A program made the translations under genes and the position numbers. The notes below the pieces were generated by a model that was given only the letters and a program-made list of their open reading frames with translations, ran no database searches and was not told the DNA's origin. 13,568 nucleotides of DNA from Clostridiales bacterium (GTDB lineage Bacteria > Bacillota_A > Clostridia > Peptostreptococcales > Anaerovoracaceae), in assembly GCA_024697655.1 (NCBI GenBank), contig JAILFI010000016.1, positions 1-13,568 on the forward strand, read 5' to 3'. Below, piece by piece: positions 7,870 through 13,568 of the stretch (positions are counted from its first letter, which is position 1; each line of letters starts with the position of its first letter).

Positions 7870-9093
7870 ATGAAAGATTTGTCCTATTGCGAAGGCAAGC
7901 CGATCGTAGTATGCGGCGCTGGTGGTATTGGTAAAGCGATTGCTGCAGACTGTGTTCTGGCCGGTCAGGAAGTCATTCTCTGCGAAGATGAGCGTTTCGC
8001 ACCGAAGACCCTGGCAAACCTGGAGCACGGTTTTAATTTCCACGGCAGACAGCCGAACAAGATCGGTCTGTACAGAGCCGGCATCGCAAAGTTCGACAGA
8101 ATGACGACTGACATTCCCGGAGCAGTCAAAGAAGCAGGCGTTATCGTTATCGCTCTGCCGGCTGTCGGCCACGAAGCTTTCATGAAGAAGATCATTCCGT
8201 CCCTGCAGGATGGTCAGGTCATCCATATCTTCCCGGACAACTACGGCACACTCCGCTTCAGAAAACTGATGAGAGAGATGGGCTGCGACAAAGACATCAT
8301 CGTAGGCGGCTGGTCCTCCGCTCCTTACGGCAGCCGTATCGACCAGGAAGGTACCGCGATGCTGAGCGGCACCCAGATCAACTACAGAGCGGTCACCCTG
8401 CGCGGTTGTGCACTGCCGACGAAGGACACCGATCTGTTCCTCGAATCCATCAAGTTCATGGCGGCTATGGACAGCGTCAGACTGGGCGACGGCCCTGTTG
8501 CTGCTGACACCGTTCTTGACACTGGTTTCTCCAATGTCAACCCGATCCTCCACTGCCCGGGCGTCATCCTCGGCTGCGGCGCGCTGGAGAACTTCGGCGT
8601 CAGATACGGCACCACCAAGAAGGACTTCTCGATCTACTGCCACGTTTACAGCCCGACCGTTTCCCAGGTCCAGTACACTGTCTACTGCGAAGAGAAAGCG
8701 GTTGCTGAAGCCTGCGGCGTAGGCATCCAGCCCTTCGAAAAGGAAGAGTTCTTCTCCAGATCCAACATCCTCGGACCCGAATACATGGGCTATGATATCC
8801 ATGTTCCGTTCGACGAAGAGTATCCGATGGCGATCGGCACCGGCCCATTCTCCGTTGACAGCCGTTACATGACGGAAGACCTGCCGGTCGGCTGCCACGT
8901 CTATCATGAGCTGGGCAAGAAGTTCGGCGTTGAGACACCGCTGATCGATTCCATGATCAACTTCGGTAACGCGATGCTTCCGCAGCACAACTTCTGGGAA
9001 GAAGGCGTCACGCTGGAAGACCTCGGCATCGGCCACATGAACAAAGAACAGATGCTTGACTACCTCCACAACGGGAATTACGTCGAAGCATAG
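7870..9093 (+). CDS. NAD(P)-dependent opine (octopine/nopaline) dehydrogenase family protein
   Basis: A 407-residue two-domain dehydrogenase. The N-terminal Rossmann domain has the nucleotide loop GAGGIG at 16-21 and VIVIALPAVGHEAF at about 91-104. The C-terminal octopine-dehydrogenase domain begins near 205 and shows NPILH (224-228) and SRYMTEDLPVG (331-341). H228, R332 and D337 fit the catalytic H212, R324 and D329 recalled for scallop octopine dehydrogenase; the R-to-D spacing is the same. These enzymes condense an amino acid with a 2-oxoacid and reduce the imine with NAD(P)H, or run in reverse; the substrates here are unknown. AAAGGAGAGG precedes the ATG. Arginine codons are nine AGA, three CGT, two CGC and no CGG or AGG, suggesting high expression. 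Its divergent partner is the racemase-like gene. Confidence 0.88.
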   Translation: MKDLSYCEGKPIVVCGAGGIGKAIAADCVLAGQEVILCEDERFAPKTLANLEHGFNFHGRQPNKIGLYRAGIAKFDRMTTDIPGAVKEAGVIVIALPAVGHEAFMKKIIPSLQDGQVIHIFPDNYGTLRFRKLMREMGCDKDIIVGGWSSAPYGSRIDQEGTAMLSGTQINYRAVTLRGCALPTKDTDLFLESIKFMAAMDSVRLGDGPVAADTVLDTGFSNVNPILHCPGVILGCGALENFGVRYGTTKKDFSIYCHVYSPTVSQVQYTVYCEEKAVAEACGVGIQPFEKEEFFSRSNILGPEYMGYDIHVPFDEEYPMAIGTGPFSVDSRYMTEDLPVGCHVYHELGKKFGVETPLIDSMINFGNAMLPQHNFWEEGVTLEDLGIGHMNKEQMLDYLHNGNYVEA

Positions 9094-9104
9094 TTTGCAT
9101 TAAC

Positions 9105-9142
9105 AAAGAGGGGTGGTCATGTATACATGTCCGCCCCTCTTG
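9105..9142 (+). terminator. Long hairpin after the opine dehydrogenase gene, probable terminator without a clean U-tract
   Basis: AAGAGGGGTGG (9106-9116) pairs with CCGCCCCTCTT (9131-9141), one T-G wobble, and continues after a T-T mismatch with CATG (9118-9121) and CATG (9126-9129) around a TATA loop. The 3' side is followed by TTGCATCAATA, so the U-tract is poor. Position and stability favour termination or 3'-end protection. TTGCATTAA and TTGCATCAA flank the stem on either side. Confidence 0.6.
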
Positions 9143-9168
9143 CATCAATATAAGAACAAAGATATCAT
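9140..9168 (+). promoter_or_regulatory. Candidate promoter giving a leaderless transcript
   Basis: TTGCAT (9140-9145), a 17-base spacer and TATCAT (9163-9168, five of six matches). The expected start, six or seven bases past the -10, falls on the A of the ATG at 9175. The -35 overlaps the last bases of the preceding hairpin. The same TTGCAT -35 occurs at 7754. Confidence 0.6.
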
Positions 9169-9174
9169 ATAGTT

Positions 9175-9432
9175 ATGAAACAAAGCACCCTGTACAAATT
9201 ACTTGGGTATGCGGTCTGGCTGCTGATCCTGTTCTTCGCGGCAGGGGTGATGAAGTCGGATTCCTCCCGGACGAGTCTGGCGTTCTATCTGCTGGGCGGA
9301 AGTATGATGTACTGGGGTGTCATACTCTGGCTGTTCGGGCGTAAACACCGTGATGATAGATTTGAGCAGGAAGAGTATGAACAGGAAAGAAAACAACTGC
9401 CCAAGCCGCGCAGACCGCGCGGGCAGGGCTGA
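9175..9432 (+). CDS. Small two-helix membrane protein of unknown function
   Basis: An 85-residue protein I do not recognise. Two hydrophobic helices are visible, about residues 8-26 (LLGYAVWLLILFFAAGVM) and 34-54, joined by a short hydrophilic loop, followed by a strongly charged tail of about 30 residues (RKHRDDRFEQEEYEQERK, then a proline- and arginine-rich end). By the positive-inside rule the tail is likely cytosolic. No Shine-Dalgarno sequence precedes the ATG, and the nearest upstream in-frame stop is at 9151-9153. A promoter placed to start transcription at the ATG suggests leaderless translation. A later ATG at residue 26 would delete the first helix. It heads a three-gene group with the genes at 9454 and 9731. 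Confidence 0.75.
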   Translation: MKQSTLYKLLGYAVWLLILFFAAGVMKSDSSRTSLAFYLLGGSMMYWGVILWLFGRKHRDDRFEQEEYEQERKQLPKPRRPRGQG

Positions 9433-9453
9433 GGAGTACCGGAGGAATCGCCT

Positions 9454-9729
9454 ATGCTGATGTGGTCCGCCTATGCGGTGATCGTGATCGGACTGCTCGA
9501 AGAGGTCATGTACGCAACACTGGCGGCCAGACATGCCGGCGGCACACAGCACCTGATCATAGGGCTGGCGTTGATCGCGGCAGGTGTCCTGCTGGCGGTT
9601 TATGACGGCCTGAAAGGCAACAAGGAACACGAGCGGATCATCGCGGACAGCCGCGTCTGCCCGGAATGCGGACTGCCGCTGACAAAGACCTGTAAACGGT
9701 GTCCGCGCTGCGGAAAGGCGGTGGGCTGA
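9454..9729 (+). CDS. Small membrane protein with a C-terminal zinc ribbon
   Basis: A 91-residue protein. Two hydrophobic helices (about 4-24 and 33-50) are followed by a charged linker and a treble-clef or rubredoxin-like zinc ribbon: C69-x2-C72 in CPECG and C83-x2-C86 in CPRCG, with an extra C80. The zinc ribbon should be cytosolic. Such membrane plus zinc-ribbon proteins are common in Bacillota and mostly uncharacterised; no specific function can be given. The start is supported by CCGGAGGA eight bases before the ATG. It follows the previous gene by 21 bases and the next gene starts one base after its stop, so the three are very likely co-translated. Confidence 0.8.
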   Translation: MLMWSAYAVIVIGLLEEVMYATLAARHAGGTQHLIIGLALIAAGVLLAVYDGLKGNKEHERIIADSRVCPECGLPLTKTCKRCPRCGKAVG

Positions 9730-9730
9730 C

Positions 9731-10066
9731 ATGCCGAGGACCGTCGTGGAAGTCCCCTATAAGAAAGGGGAAGTGACCAGGGTCGATCAGGCGCTGATCA
9801 ACTATCTGGCACAGGAGAAATTCCAGTATTTCGACAACGGCGGCGAAACCGTCTATGTCAAAGGATCGTCGCTGTGGTCCGGGATGCAGATGTTCAAATT
9901 CGAGTATTCGGAAACGACCGTCCGCGTCAGTGCCTGGATCTCGTACCGGTTCTTCGGTCTCAGGAGTCAGGATTCTCCGCTGACCGGCTTCATCGGGGCC
10001 TGGACAAAAGGCCGCGCCAAATATCGTATGGACCGGCTTCTTGAAATCATAGAAGCTGTGAAATAA
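9731..10066 (+). CDS. Hypothetical protein, 111 residues
   Basis: A soluble basic protein with no signal peptide or membrane segment; I cannot assign a family. The middle (about 29-75) alternates hydrophobic and polar residues (FQYFDNGGETVYVKG, MQMFKFEYSETTVRVSAWI), suggesting an antiparallel beta sheet, followed by a GRAKYRMDRLLEIIEA helix at the C-terminus. The ATG lies one base after the TGA of the preceding gene, with only a weak GGTGGG upstream, which indicates translational coupling. It is the last of the three small genes; a 70-base gap without a clear terminator separates it from the flavoprotein gene. Confidence 0.72.
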   Translation: MPRTVVEVPYKKGEVTRVDQALINYLAQEKFQYFDNGGETVYVKGSSLWSGMQMFKFEYSETTVRVSAWISYRFFGLRSQDSPLTGFIGAWTKGRAKYRMDRLLEIIEAVK

Positions 10067-10136
10067 ATAATACCGGACGGCTGGTGGGAGCCGGACGGGA
10101 TATATCAATTATTCTACTATAAAGGAGGAAGAGGAT

Positions 10137-11597
10137 ATGGCTTTGAAATCTGGAGCACAGTATCTGGAAGAAATGAAGGCAATGAGACCTAACGTCTATA
10201 AGTACGGAAAGCTCATCGAGGATGTTACGACAGACCCTGCGACCAAAGGAACGCTGATGAATACCGCGGCGTGGTATGATATGTCGCTGGCTCCCGAAAC
10301 GGAAGACCTGTACACGACCATCTCCTATCTGTCCGGCGAAAAAGCGCACAGATGGACCACCGTCATGACGACTGCGGATGATGTCATCGGCGACGCGAAG
10401 ATGAAGAGAGACGGCTACAGAAGATGCGGCAGCTGCATGGGTCCGGTCTGCGCCGGCTGGGGCATCATGAACGCTCTGTGGGGCGTGACCTACGACATGG
10501 ACGCGGAGTATGGCACCGACTACCATGAAAGACTGAAGAAATTCGCCGCGATGGCGGAAGACAAAGCGCTGGCGATGTGCGGCGCGATCACGGACGCGAA
10601 GGGCAACCGCAAGGTCAAGGCCGGCATGCAGCCCAATCCGGACGTTTTCCTTCACGTTGAAGAAACCAAAGAAGACGGTATCATCGTCAGCGGCTTCAAG
10701 ATCCAGATCTGCGGCACAGCTGCTGCCCAGTGGATCATGGCGATGCCGACGCAGGGCTTCAAGGAAGGCGAAGAGAAATTCGCTGTCGCTTTCGCTACCC
10801 CCAAGGACGCGGAAGGCATCACGATCGTTGAAACGACCAGACCGTCCGACAACAAGGTCGAAGCCGGCAACTGGGATGCACCGGTCTCCGGCACGACCCA
10901 GGCATTCATTCTGTTCGACAAAGTCTTTGTCCCGAACGAATATGTCTTCATGAACGGCGAGACCAAGTACTCCGGCCGTCCGATCGGCAACTTCTCCAGC
11001 ATCTACCGTTCCGCGATCGGCGCGTGTGTCGCCGGCCAGGGCGATGTCATGATCGGCGCTGCGATCGCGATGGCGAGAGCCAACGGTCTGTCGCAGAAAC
11101 CGTTCCAGGATAAGCTGACCGATATGGCTATGAGAAACGAGACCACGTACGGTCTGGGCATCGGTGCGATCGCTATGGGCAAGCAGCACAAGTCCGGCGC
11201 ATTCTATCCGAACGCCATCCTGGCGCACACCAACAAGTATCTGGTCGGCACACTTCCGACAGAGACCAAGAGACTGGCGCAGGAGATCGCAGGCGGCATC
11301 TGCGAGACCGGCTGCATGCCTTCCTATGAGGATATGGTCAGCCCGCTCTACGGCAAGGAACTGATCGCTGCGATGGAAGCCGGTGTTTCCGGTGAGGACC
11401 GCTTCAAGATGGCAAGAGTGGTCGAGTGGCTGACGGTCGGCGCAGGCATCCCGGGCTGCATGCACGGCGGCGGGTCCCCCGATACGGCCAAGGCAGTTGT
11501 CAAGGCCATGACCAAGTGGGAAGACTATGTCGACTACGCGAAAGCGCTGGCAGGGACCGAAGCGGACTTCAGAGAAGAACCGCCGGTCAAAAAATAA
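10137..11597 (+). CDS. 4-hydroxybutyryl-CoA dehydratase / 4-HPA 3-hydroxylase family flavoprotein, divergent
   Basis: A 486-residue protein similar along its length to AbfD of Clostridium aminobutyricum: NALWGVTYDMDAEYGTDYH (112-130), GAITDAKGNR (149-158, flavin region), FDKVFVPNEYVFM (260-272), GQGDVMIGAA (300-309) and MHGGGSP (442-448). AbfD uses FAD plus a [4Fe-4S] cluster bound by C99, C103, H292 and C299. Here C105 and C297 align with C103 and C299, the first cysteine is shifted (C97, C100), and Y290 stands at the histidine position. By eye, the AbfD residues E257, Y296, K300 and E455 become Q256, I294, V298 and G440. A cluster on C97/C100, C105 and C297 is possible, but the reaction is probably not the known dehydration. 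Strong AAGGAGG, and AGA for 12 of 16 arginines with no CGG or AGG, suggest abundance. It lies just upstream of the oxidoreductase genes. Confidence 0.88.
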   Translation: MALKSGAQYLEEMKAMRPNVYKYGKLIEDVTTDPATKGTLMNTAAWYDMSLAPETEDLYTTISYLSGEKAHRWTTVMTTADDVIGDAKMKRDGYRRCGSCMGPVCAGWGIMNALWGVTYDMDAEYGTDYHERLKKFAAMAEDKALAMCGAITDAKGNRKVKAGMQPNPDVFLHVEETKEDGIIVSGFKIQICGTAAAQWIMAMPTQGFKEGEEKFAVAFATPKDAEGITIVETTRPSDNKVEAGNWDAPVSGTTQAFILFDKVFVPNEYVFMNGETKYSGRPIGNFSSIYRSAIGACVAGQGDVMIGAAIAMARANGLSQKPFQDKLTDMAMRNETTYGLGIGAIAMGKQHKSGAFYPNAILAHTNKYLVGTLPTETKRLAQEIAGGICETGCMPSYEDMVSPLYGKELIAAMEAGVSGEDRFKMARVVEWLTVGAGIPGCMHGGGSPDTAKAVVKAMTKWEDYVDYAKALAGTEADFREEPPVKK

Positions 11598-11623
11598 GAG
11601 TCAATGAAGTGAGGTTTCCTGTT

Positions 11624-11657
11624 CGTGACTGCCGGTGCGGAATTGCCGGCGGTCACG
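11624..11657 (+). other. Stable hairpin between the flavoprotein and oxidoreductase genes
   Basis: CGTGACTGCCGG (11624-11635) pairs with CCGGCGGTCACG (11646-11657), 12 pairs with one T-G wobble, ten-base loop. No U-tract follows, so it is more likely an mRNA-stabilising or processing element than a strong terminator; partial or factor-dependent termination remains possible. The flavoprotein stop is 26 bases upstream. Confidence 0.6.
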
Positions 11658-11706
11658 GGCAGAGATCTATATCTGTTAGTTATCATTGTTGCTAAGGAGG
11701 CATAAC

Positions 11707-12276
11707 GTGAAAGAAATCAGATGGCATGGAAGAGGCGGTAACGGCGCCTTCACAGCCGCGAAACTTCTCGGTCACGCAGCATCTGTATACGGTAACAAAT
11801 ACGCGCAGGCGTTCCCGTCGTTCGGACCCGAACGGCGCGGCGCCCCCGTCAGAGGGTTCACCCGTATCGATGACAACGTGATCACAGATCACAGCCAGGT
11901 CTACACCTGTGACGCGGTCCTCGTCCTGGACGAGACACTGTGCGAAGTCGGCGGCGTATTCGAAGGCCTGAAGGACGACACCGTCCTGGTCATGAATACG
12001 ACGAAGACCCCGGAAGAGGTCAAAGAAGCGTATGCTTCGATGTCGGACGAACTGGCGAAGATCAGAGTCTATACGCTGGATGCCACCCAGATGGCGCTCG
12101 ATATCCTGGGCAGACCGATCGTGAACACGATCCTGCTTGGCGCGGGCATCGCCGCGACCGGTATCGTCGAACTCGAGGATGTCCTCAAGGCGGTCGACGA
12201 CATGATGGGCGGCGGACTTGCCGCAAAGAACAAGGCGGCTGTCGAAGCAGCGTACAAAGCGGTAAAGGAGGCGTAG
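11707..12276 (+). CDS. 2-oxoacid (pyruvate):ferredoxin oxidoreductase, gamma subunit
   Basis: A 189-residue protein of the pyruvate/ketoisovalerate oxidoreductase gamma family. It shows WHGRGGNGAFTAAKLL at 6-21 (the usual GRGGQG motif with N12), then AQAFPSFGPERRGAPVRGFTRI at 33-54, the family signature that resembles pyruvate-type subunits. In four-subunit enzymes gamma helps hold the TPP and CoA-binding assembly of alpha and beta. The start is the GTG at 11707, seven bases after TAAGGAGG; an ATG at 11686 would add seven residues and place the Shine-Dalgarno inside the gene. Gene order gamma-delta-alpha is standard (porC-porD-porA-porB), with delta four bases downstream. Substrate could be pyruvate or another 2-oxoacid. 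Confidence 0.93.
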   Translation: MKEIRWHGRGGNGAFTAAKLLGHAASVYGNKYAQAFPSFGPERRGAPVRGFTRIDDNVITDHSQVYTCDAVLVLDETLCEVGGVFEGLKDDTVLVMNTTKTPEEVKEAYASMSDELAKIRVYTLDATQMALDILGRPIVNTILLGAGIAATGIVELEDVLKAVDDMMGGGLAAKNKAAVEAAYKAVKEA

Positions 12277-12280
12277 AGTC

Positions 12281-12613
12281 ATGAACAAACCAAAAGTAAA
12301 CAAGGACCTCAAGCTTCCCACCAATTTTGACGAACTGATGATCGGCGGCGGCAACGGGGTCGGCGTACTGGCGACAGTCAACTCGGGATTCCGTACATTC
12401 CATCCGGTGTTCGACTACAGCAAGTGCGTCCGCTGCATGTTCTGCTGGATCTATTGTCCGGAAGGCTGCATCGACAAGACGACTGTCGATCCGGAGAGCG
12501 GAAAGATCATGCTGGAAGTTGATATGGATTACTGCAAGGGCTGCGGCATCTGTGCCAACGAATGCCCGACCAAGTGCATTTCCATGGTAAAGGACGGTGA
12601 CGACGATGAGTAG
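12281..12613 (+). CDS. 2-oxoacid (pyruvate):ferredoxin oxidoreductase, delta subunit (2x[4Fe-4S] ferredoxin)
   Basis: A 110-residue electron-transfer subunit. After an N-terminal arm of about 45 residues (including GFRTFHPVFDYSKC, typical of this subunit) there are two cluster motifs: C49-x2-C52-x2-C55-x3-C59-P and C85-x2-C88-x2-C91-x3-C95-P. Each is followed by one further cysteine, C63 and C99. The two [4Fe-4S] clusters carry electrons from the TPP site to ferredoxin. AAGGAGG lies nine bases before the ATG, inside the end of the gamma gene, and the last eight bases overlap the start of the alpha gene, so the subunits are translationally coupled. Confidence 0.95.
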   Translation: MNKPKVNKDLKLPTNFDELMIGGGNGVGVLATVNSGFRTFHPVFDYSKCVRCMFCWIYCPEGCIDKTTVDPESGKIMLEVDMDYCKGCGICANECPTKCISMVKDGDDDE

Positions 12614-13568
12614 AAAAGCATTTTTGTCGGCCAATGAGGCGGCGGCTCACGGCGTCCGTCTGGCCAAACCGCAGGTTGTCAGCGCGTACCCGATCACGCC
12701 GCAGACAACGCTGGTAGAAAAGATCGCGGATTTCATCGCCGACGGCGAGAGCGATATCGATTACATCATGGTAGAGAGCGAACACAGCGCGATGGCTGCT
12801 GCGTTCGGCGCCGCTCTGATGGGCGCGCGTGTATTCACCGCTTCGTCTTCGCAGGGTCTGCTGTACATGGCTGAGATGCTGCACTATGCAAGCGGCACGC
12901 GTCTTCCGATCGTCATGGTCGACGCCAACCGCGCGACCGCTGCTCCGTGGAACATTTACGGTGACCAGCGCGATACCATGTCCCAGAGAGACGCCGGCTG
13001 GATCATGCTGTTCGCGGAGAGCGGCCAGGAAGCCCTGGACATGATCCTGCAGGCGTACAAGATCGCGGAAGATCCCAGAGTCATGACACCTGTCATGGTC
13101 AACCTGGACGGCTTCACGCTGACGCATACCTATGACGTCGTCGAGATCCCCGAACAGGAAGAAGTGGATGCGTTCCTCCCGCCGTATGTGACCGATTACA
13201 AACTGGATCCGGAAAGACCCCTGACGCTGGCTTCGACCACAGGTCCGGACTTCCATACTGAGAACCGCGCACAGCAGCAGATGGCGATGGAGACCGCGAA
13301 AGAGGTCATCAAGGAAGTCAATGACGAATTCGCGAAGATGTTCGGCAGAGATTACGGCGGGCTCGTGGAAGAGTACCGCTGTGACGATGCGGAAGTCGCG
13401 CTCGTCGCGACCGGTTCCTCCGCGGGCACCACACGCATCATCGTCGATGAACTCAGAGCGGAAGGCAAGAAGGCCGGTATGATCAAGATCCGTTCCTTCC
13501 GTCCGTTCCCGAAAGAATACTTCCAGAGCGTCATCAATAAGTTCCAGGCGATCGGTGTCATCGACAGA
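12606..13568 (+). CDS. 2-oxoacid (pyruvate):ferredoxin oxidoreductase, alpha subunit (3' partial)
   Basis: An open frame of 321 codons that continues past the right edge; family members are about 380-400 residues. It shows SAYPITPQT at 26-34 (with substrate-contacting T31), VESEHSAMAAAFGAALMGAR at 56-75, TASSSQGLLYMAEMLHYASG at 78-97, DANRATAAPWNIYGDQRD at 107-123 and RDAGWIMLFAES at 128-139, all typical of PorA/VorA. Alpha and beta together bind thiamine diphosphate and decarboxylate a 2-oxoacid oxidatively to acyl-CoA, reducing ferredoxin. The ATG overlaps the delta stop by eight bases, with GGTGA five bases upstream as a modest Shine-Dalgarno. A beta gene should follow outside the window. 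The motifs favour pyruvate but do not exclude other 2-oxoacids. Confidence 0.93.
   Translation, partial: MSRKAFLSANEAAAHGVRLAKPQVVSAYPITPQTTLVEKIADFIADGESDIDYIMVESEHSAMAAAFGAALMGARVFTASSSQGLLYMAEMLHYASGTRLPIVMVDANRATAAPWNIYGDQRDTMSQRDAGWIMLFAESGQEALDMILQAYKIAEDPRVMTPVMVNLDGFTLTHTYDVVEIPEQEEVDAFLPPYVTDYKLDPERPLTLASTTGPDFHTENRAQQQMAMETAKEVIKEVNDEFAKMFGRDYGGLVEEYRCDDAEVALVATGSSAGTTRIIVDELRAEGKKAGMIKIRSFRPFPKEYFQSVINKFQAIGVIDR

Noticed and set aside
10092..10120. TACTAT as a -10 element just before the flavoprotein gene
   Set aside because: No -35-like hexamer is found at a suitable distance (CCGGAC at the expected place). A dedicated promoter cannot be supported, though one may exist.
10047..11465. 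A 472-codon open frame on the minus strand
   Set aside because: Antisense shadow of the flavoprotein gene, without a ribosome binding site or recognisable motifs. The same holds for minus-strand frames at 7693-9069 and 12507-13256.

Overview
The window looks like a chromosomal segment of a GC-rich anaerobic bacterium, most likely a Clostridia-type Bacillota. The evidence is the infA-rpmJ-rpsM-rpsK-rpsD-rpoA-rplQ order, strong AAGGAGG ribosome binding sites, a cysteine-poor (zinc-free) S4, a four-subunit 2-oxoacid:ferredoxin oxidoreductase and a 4-hydroxybutyryl-CoA dehydratase-like flavoprotein. The assignment is an inference; an amino-acid-fermenting member of another anaerobic phylum such as Synergistota cannot be excluded.

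Layout. (1) 1-3189: the distal end of the alpha/spc ribosomal operon: last codons of infA, rpmJ, a structured leader with a good promoter candidate, rpsM, rpsK, rpsD, rpoA and rplQ, closed by an intrinsic terminator. (2) 3190-6733: two housekeeping-type genes on the same strand, a CLC chloride/proton antiporter and a long U32-family protein with the rRNA-hydroxylase (RlhA-like) cysteine motif, closed by a bidirectional terminator. (3) 6752-9142: a divergent pair sharing one 338-base control region: an Asp/Glu-racemase-superfamily protein on the minus strand and an opine-dehydrogenase-family protein on the plus strand, each with a recognisable promoter. (4) 9140-10066: three small genes of unknown function (two membrane proteins, one with a zinc ribbon, and a soluble protein), apparently starting from a leaderless promoter. 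(5) 10137-13568: a 4-hydroxybutyryl-CoA dehydratase/4-HPA hydroxylase-family flavoprotein with altered active-site residues, a strong hairpin, then the gamma, delta and alpha subunits of a pyruvate/2-oxoacid:ferredoxin oxidoreductase. The alpha gene runs off the right edge, and a beta gene is expected just outside.

How the genes may work together. The metabolic genes of regions 3 and 5 could form one anaerobic catabolic module: a two-cysteine racemase-like enzyme sets stereochemistry, an NAD(P)-linked opine dehydrogenase joins or splits an amino acid and a 2-oxoacid, the oxidoreductase turns a 2-oxoacid into an acyl-CoA plus reduced ferredoxin, and the flavoprotein acts on a CoA thioester or similar compound. 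The opine dehydrogenase and the flavoprotein use AGA for most arginines and never CGG or AGG, unlike the nearby transporter gene, which suggests high expression. The flavoprotein appears to lack the histidine cluster ligand and several catalytic residues recalled for 4-hydroxybutyryl-CoA dehydratase while carrying four cysteines that could hold a cluster, so its reaction is probably different. This is the best candidate here for undescribed biochemistry.
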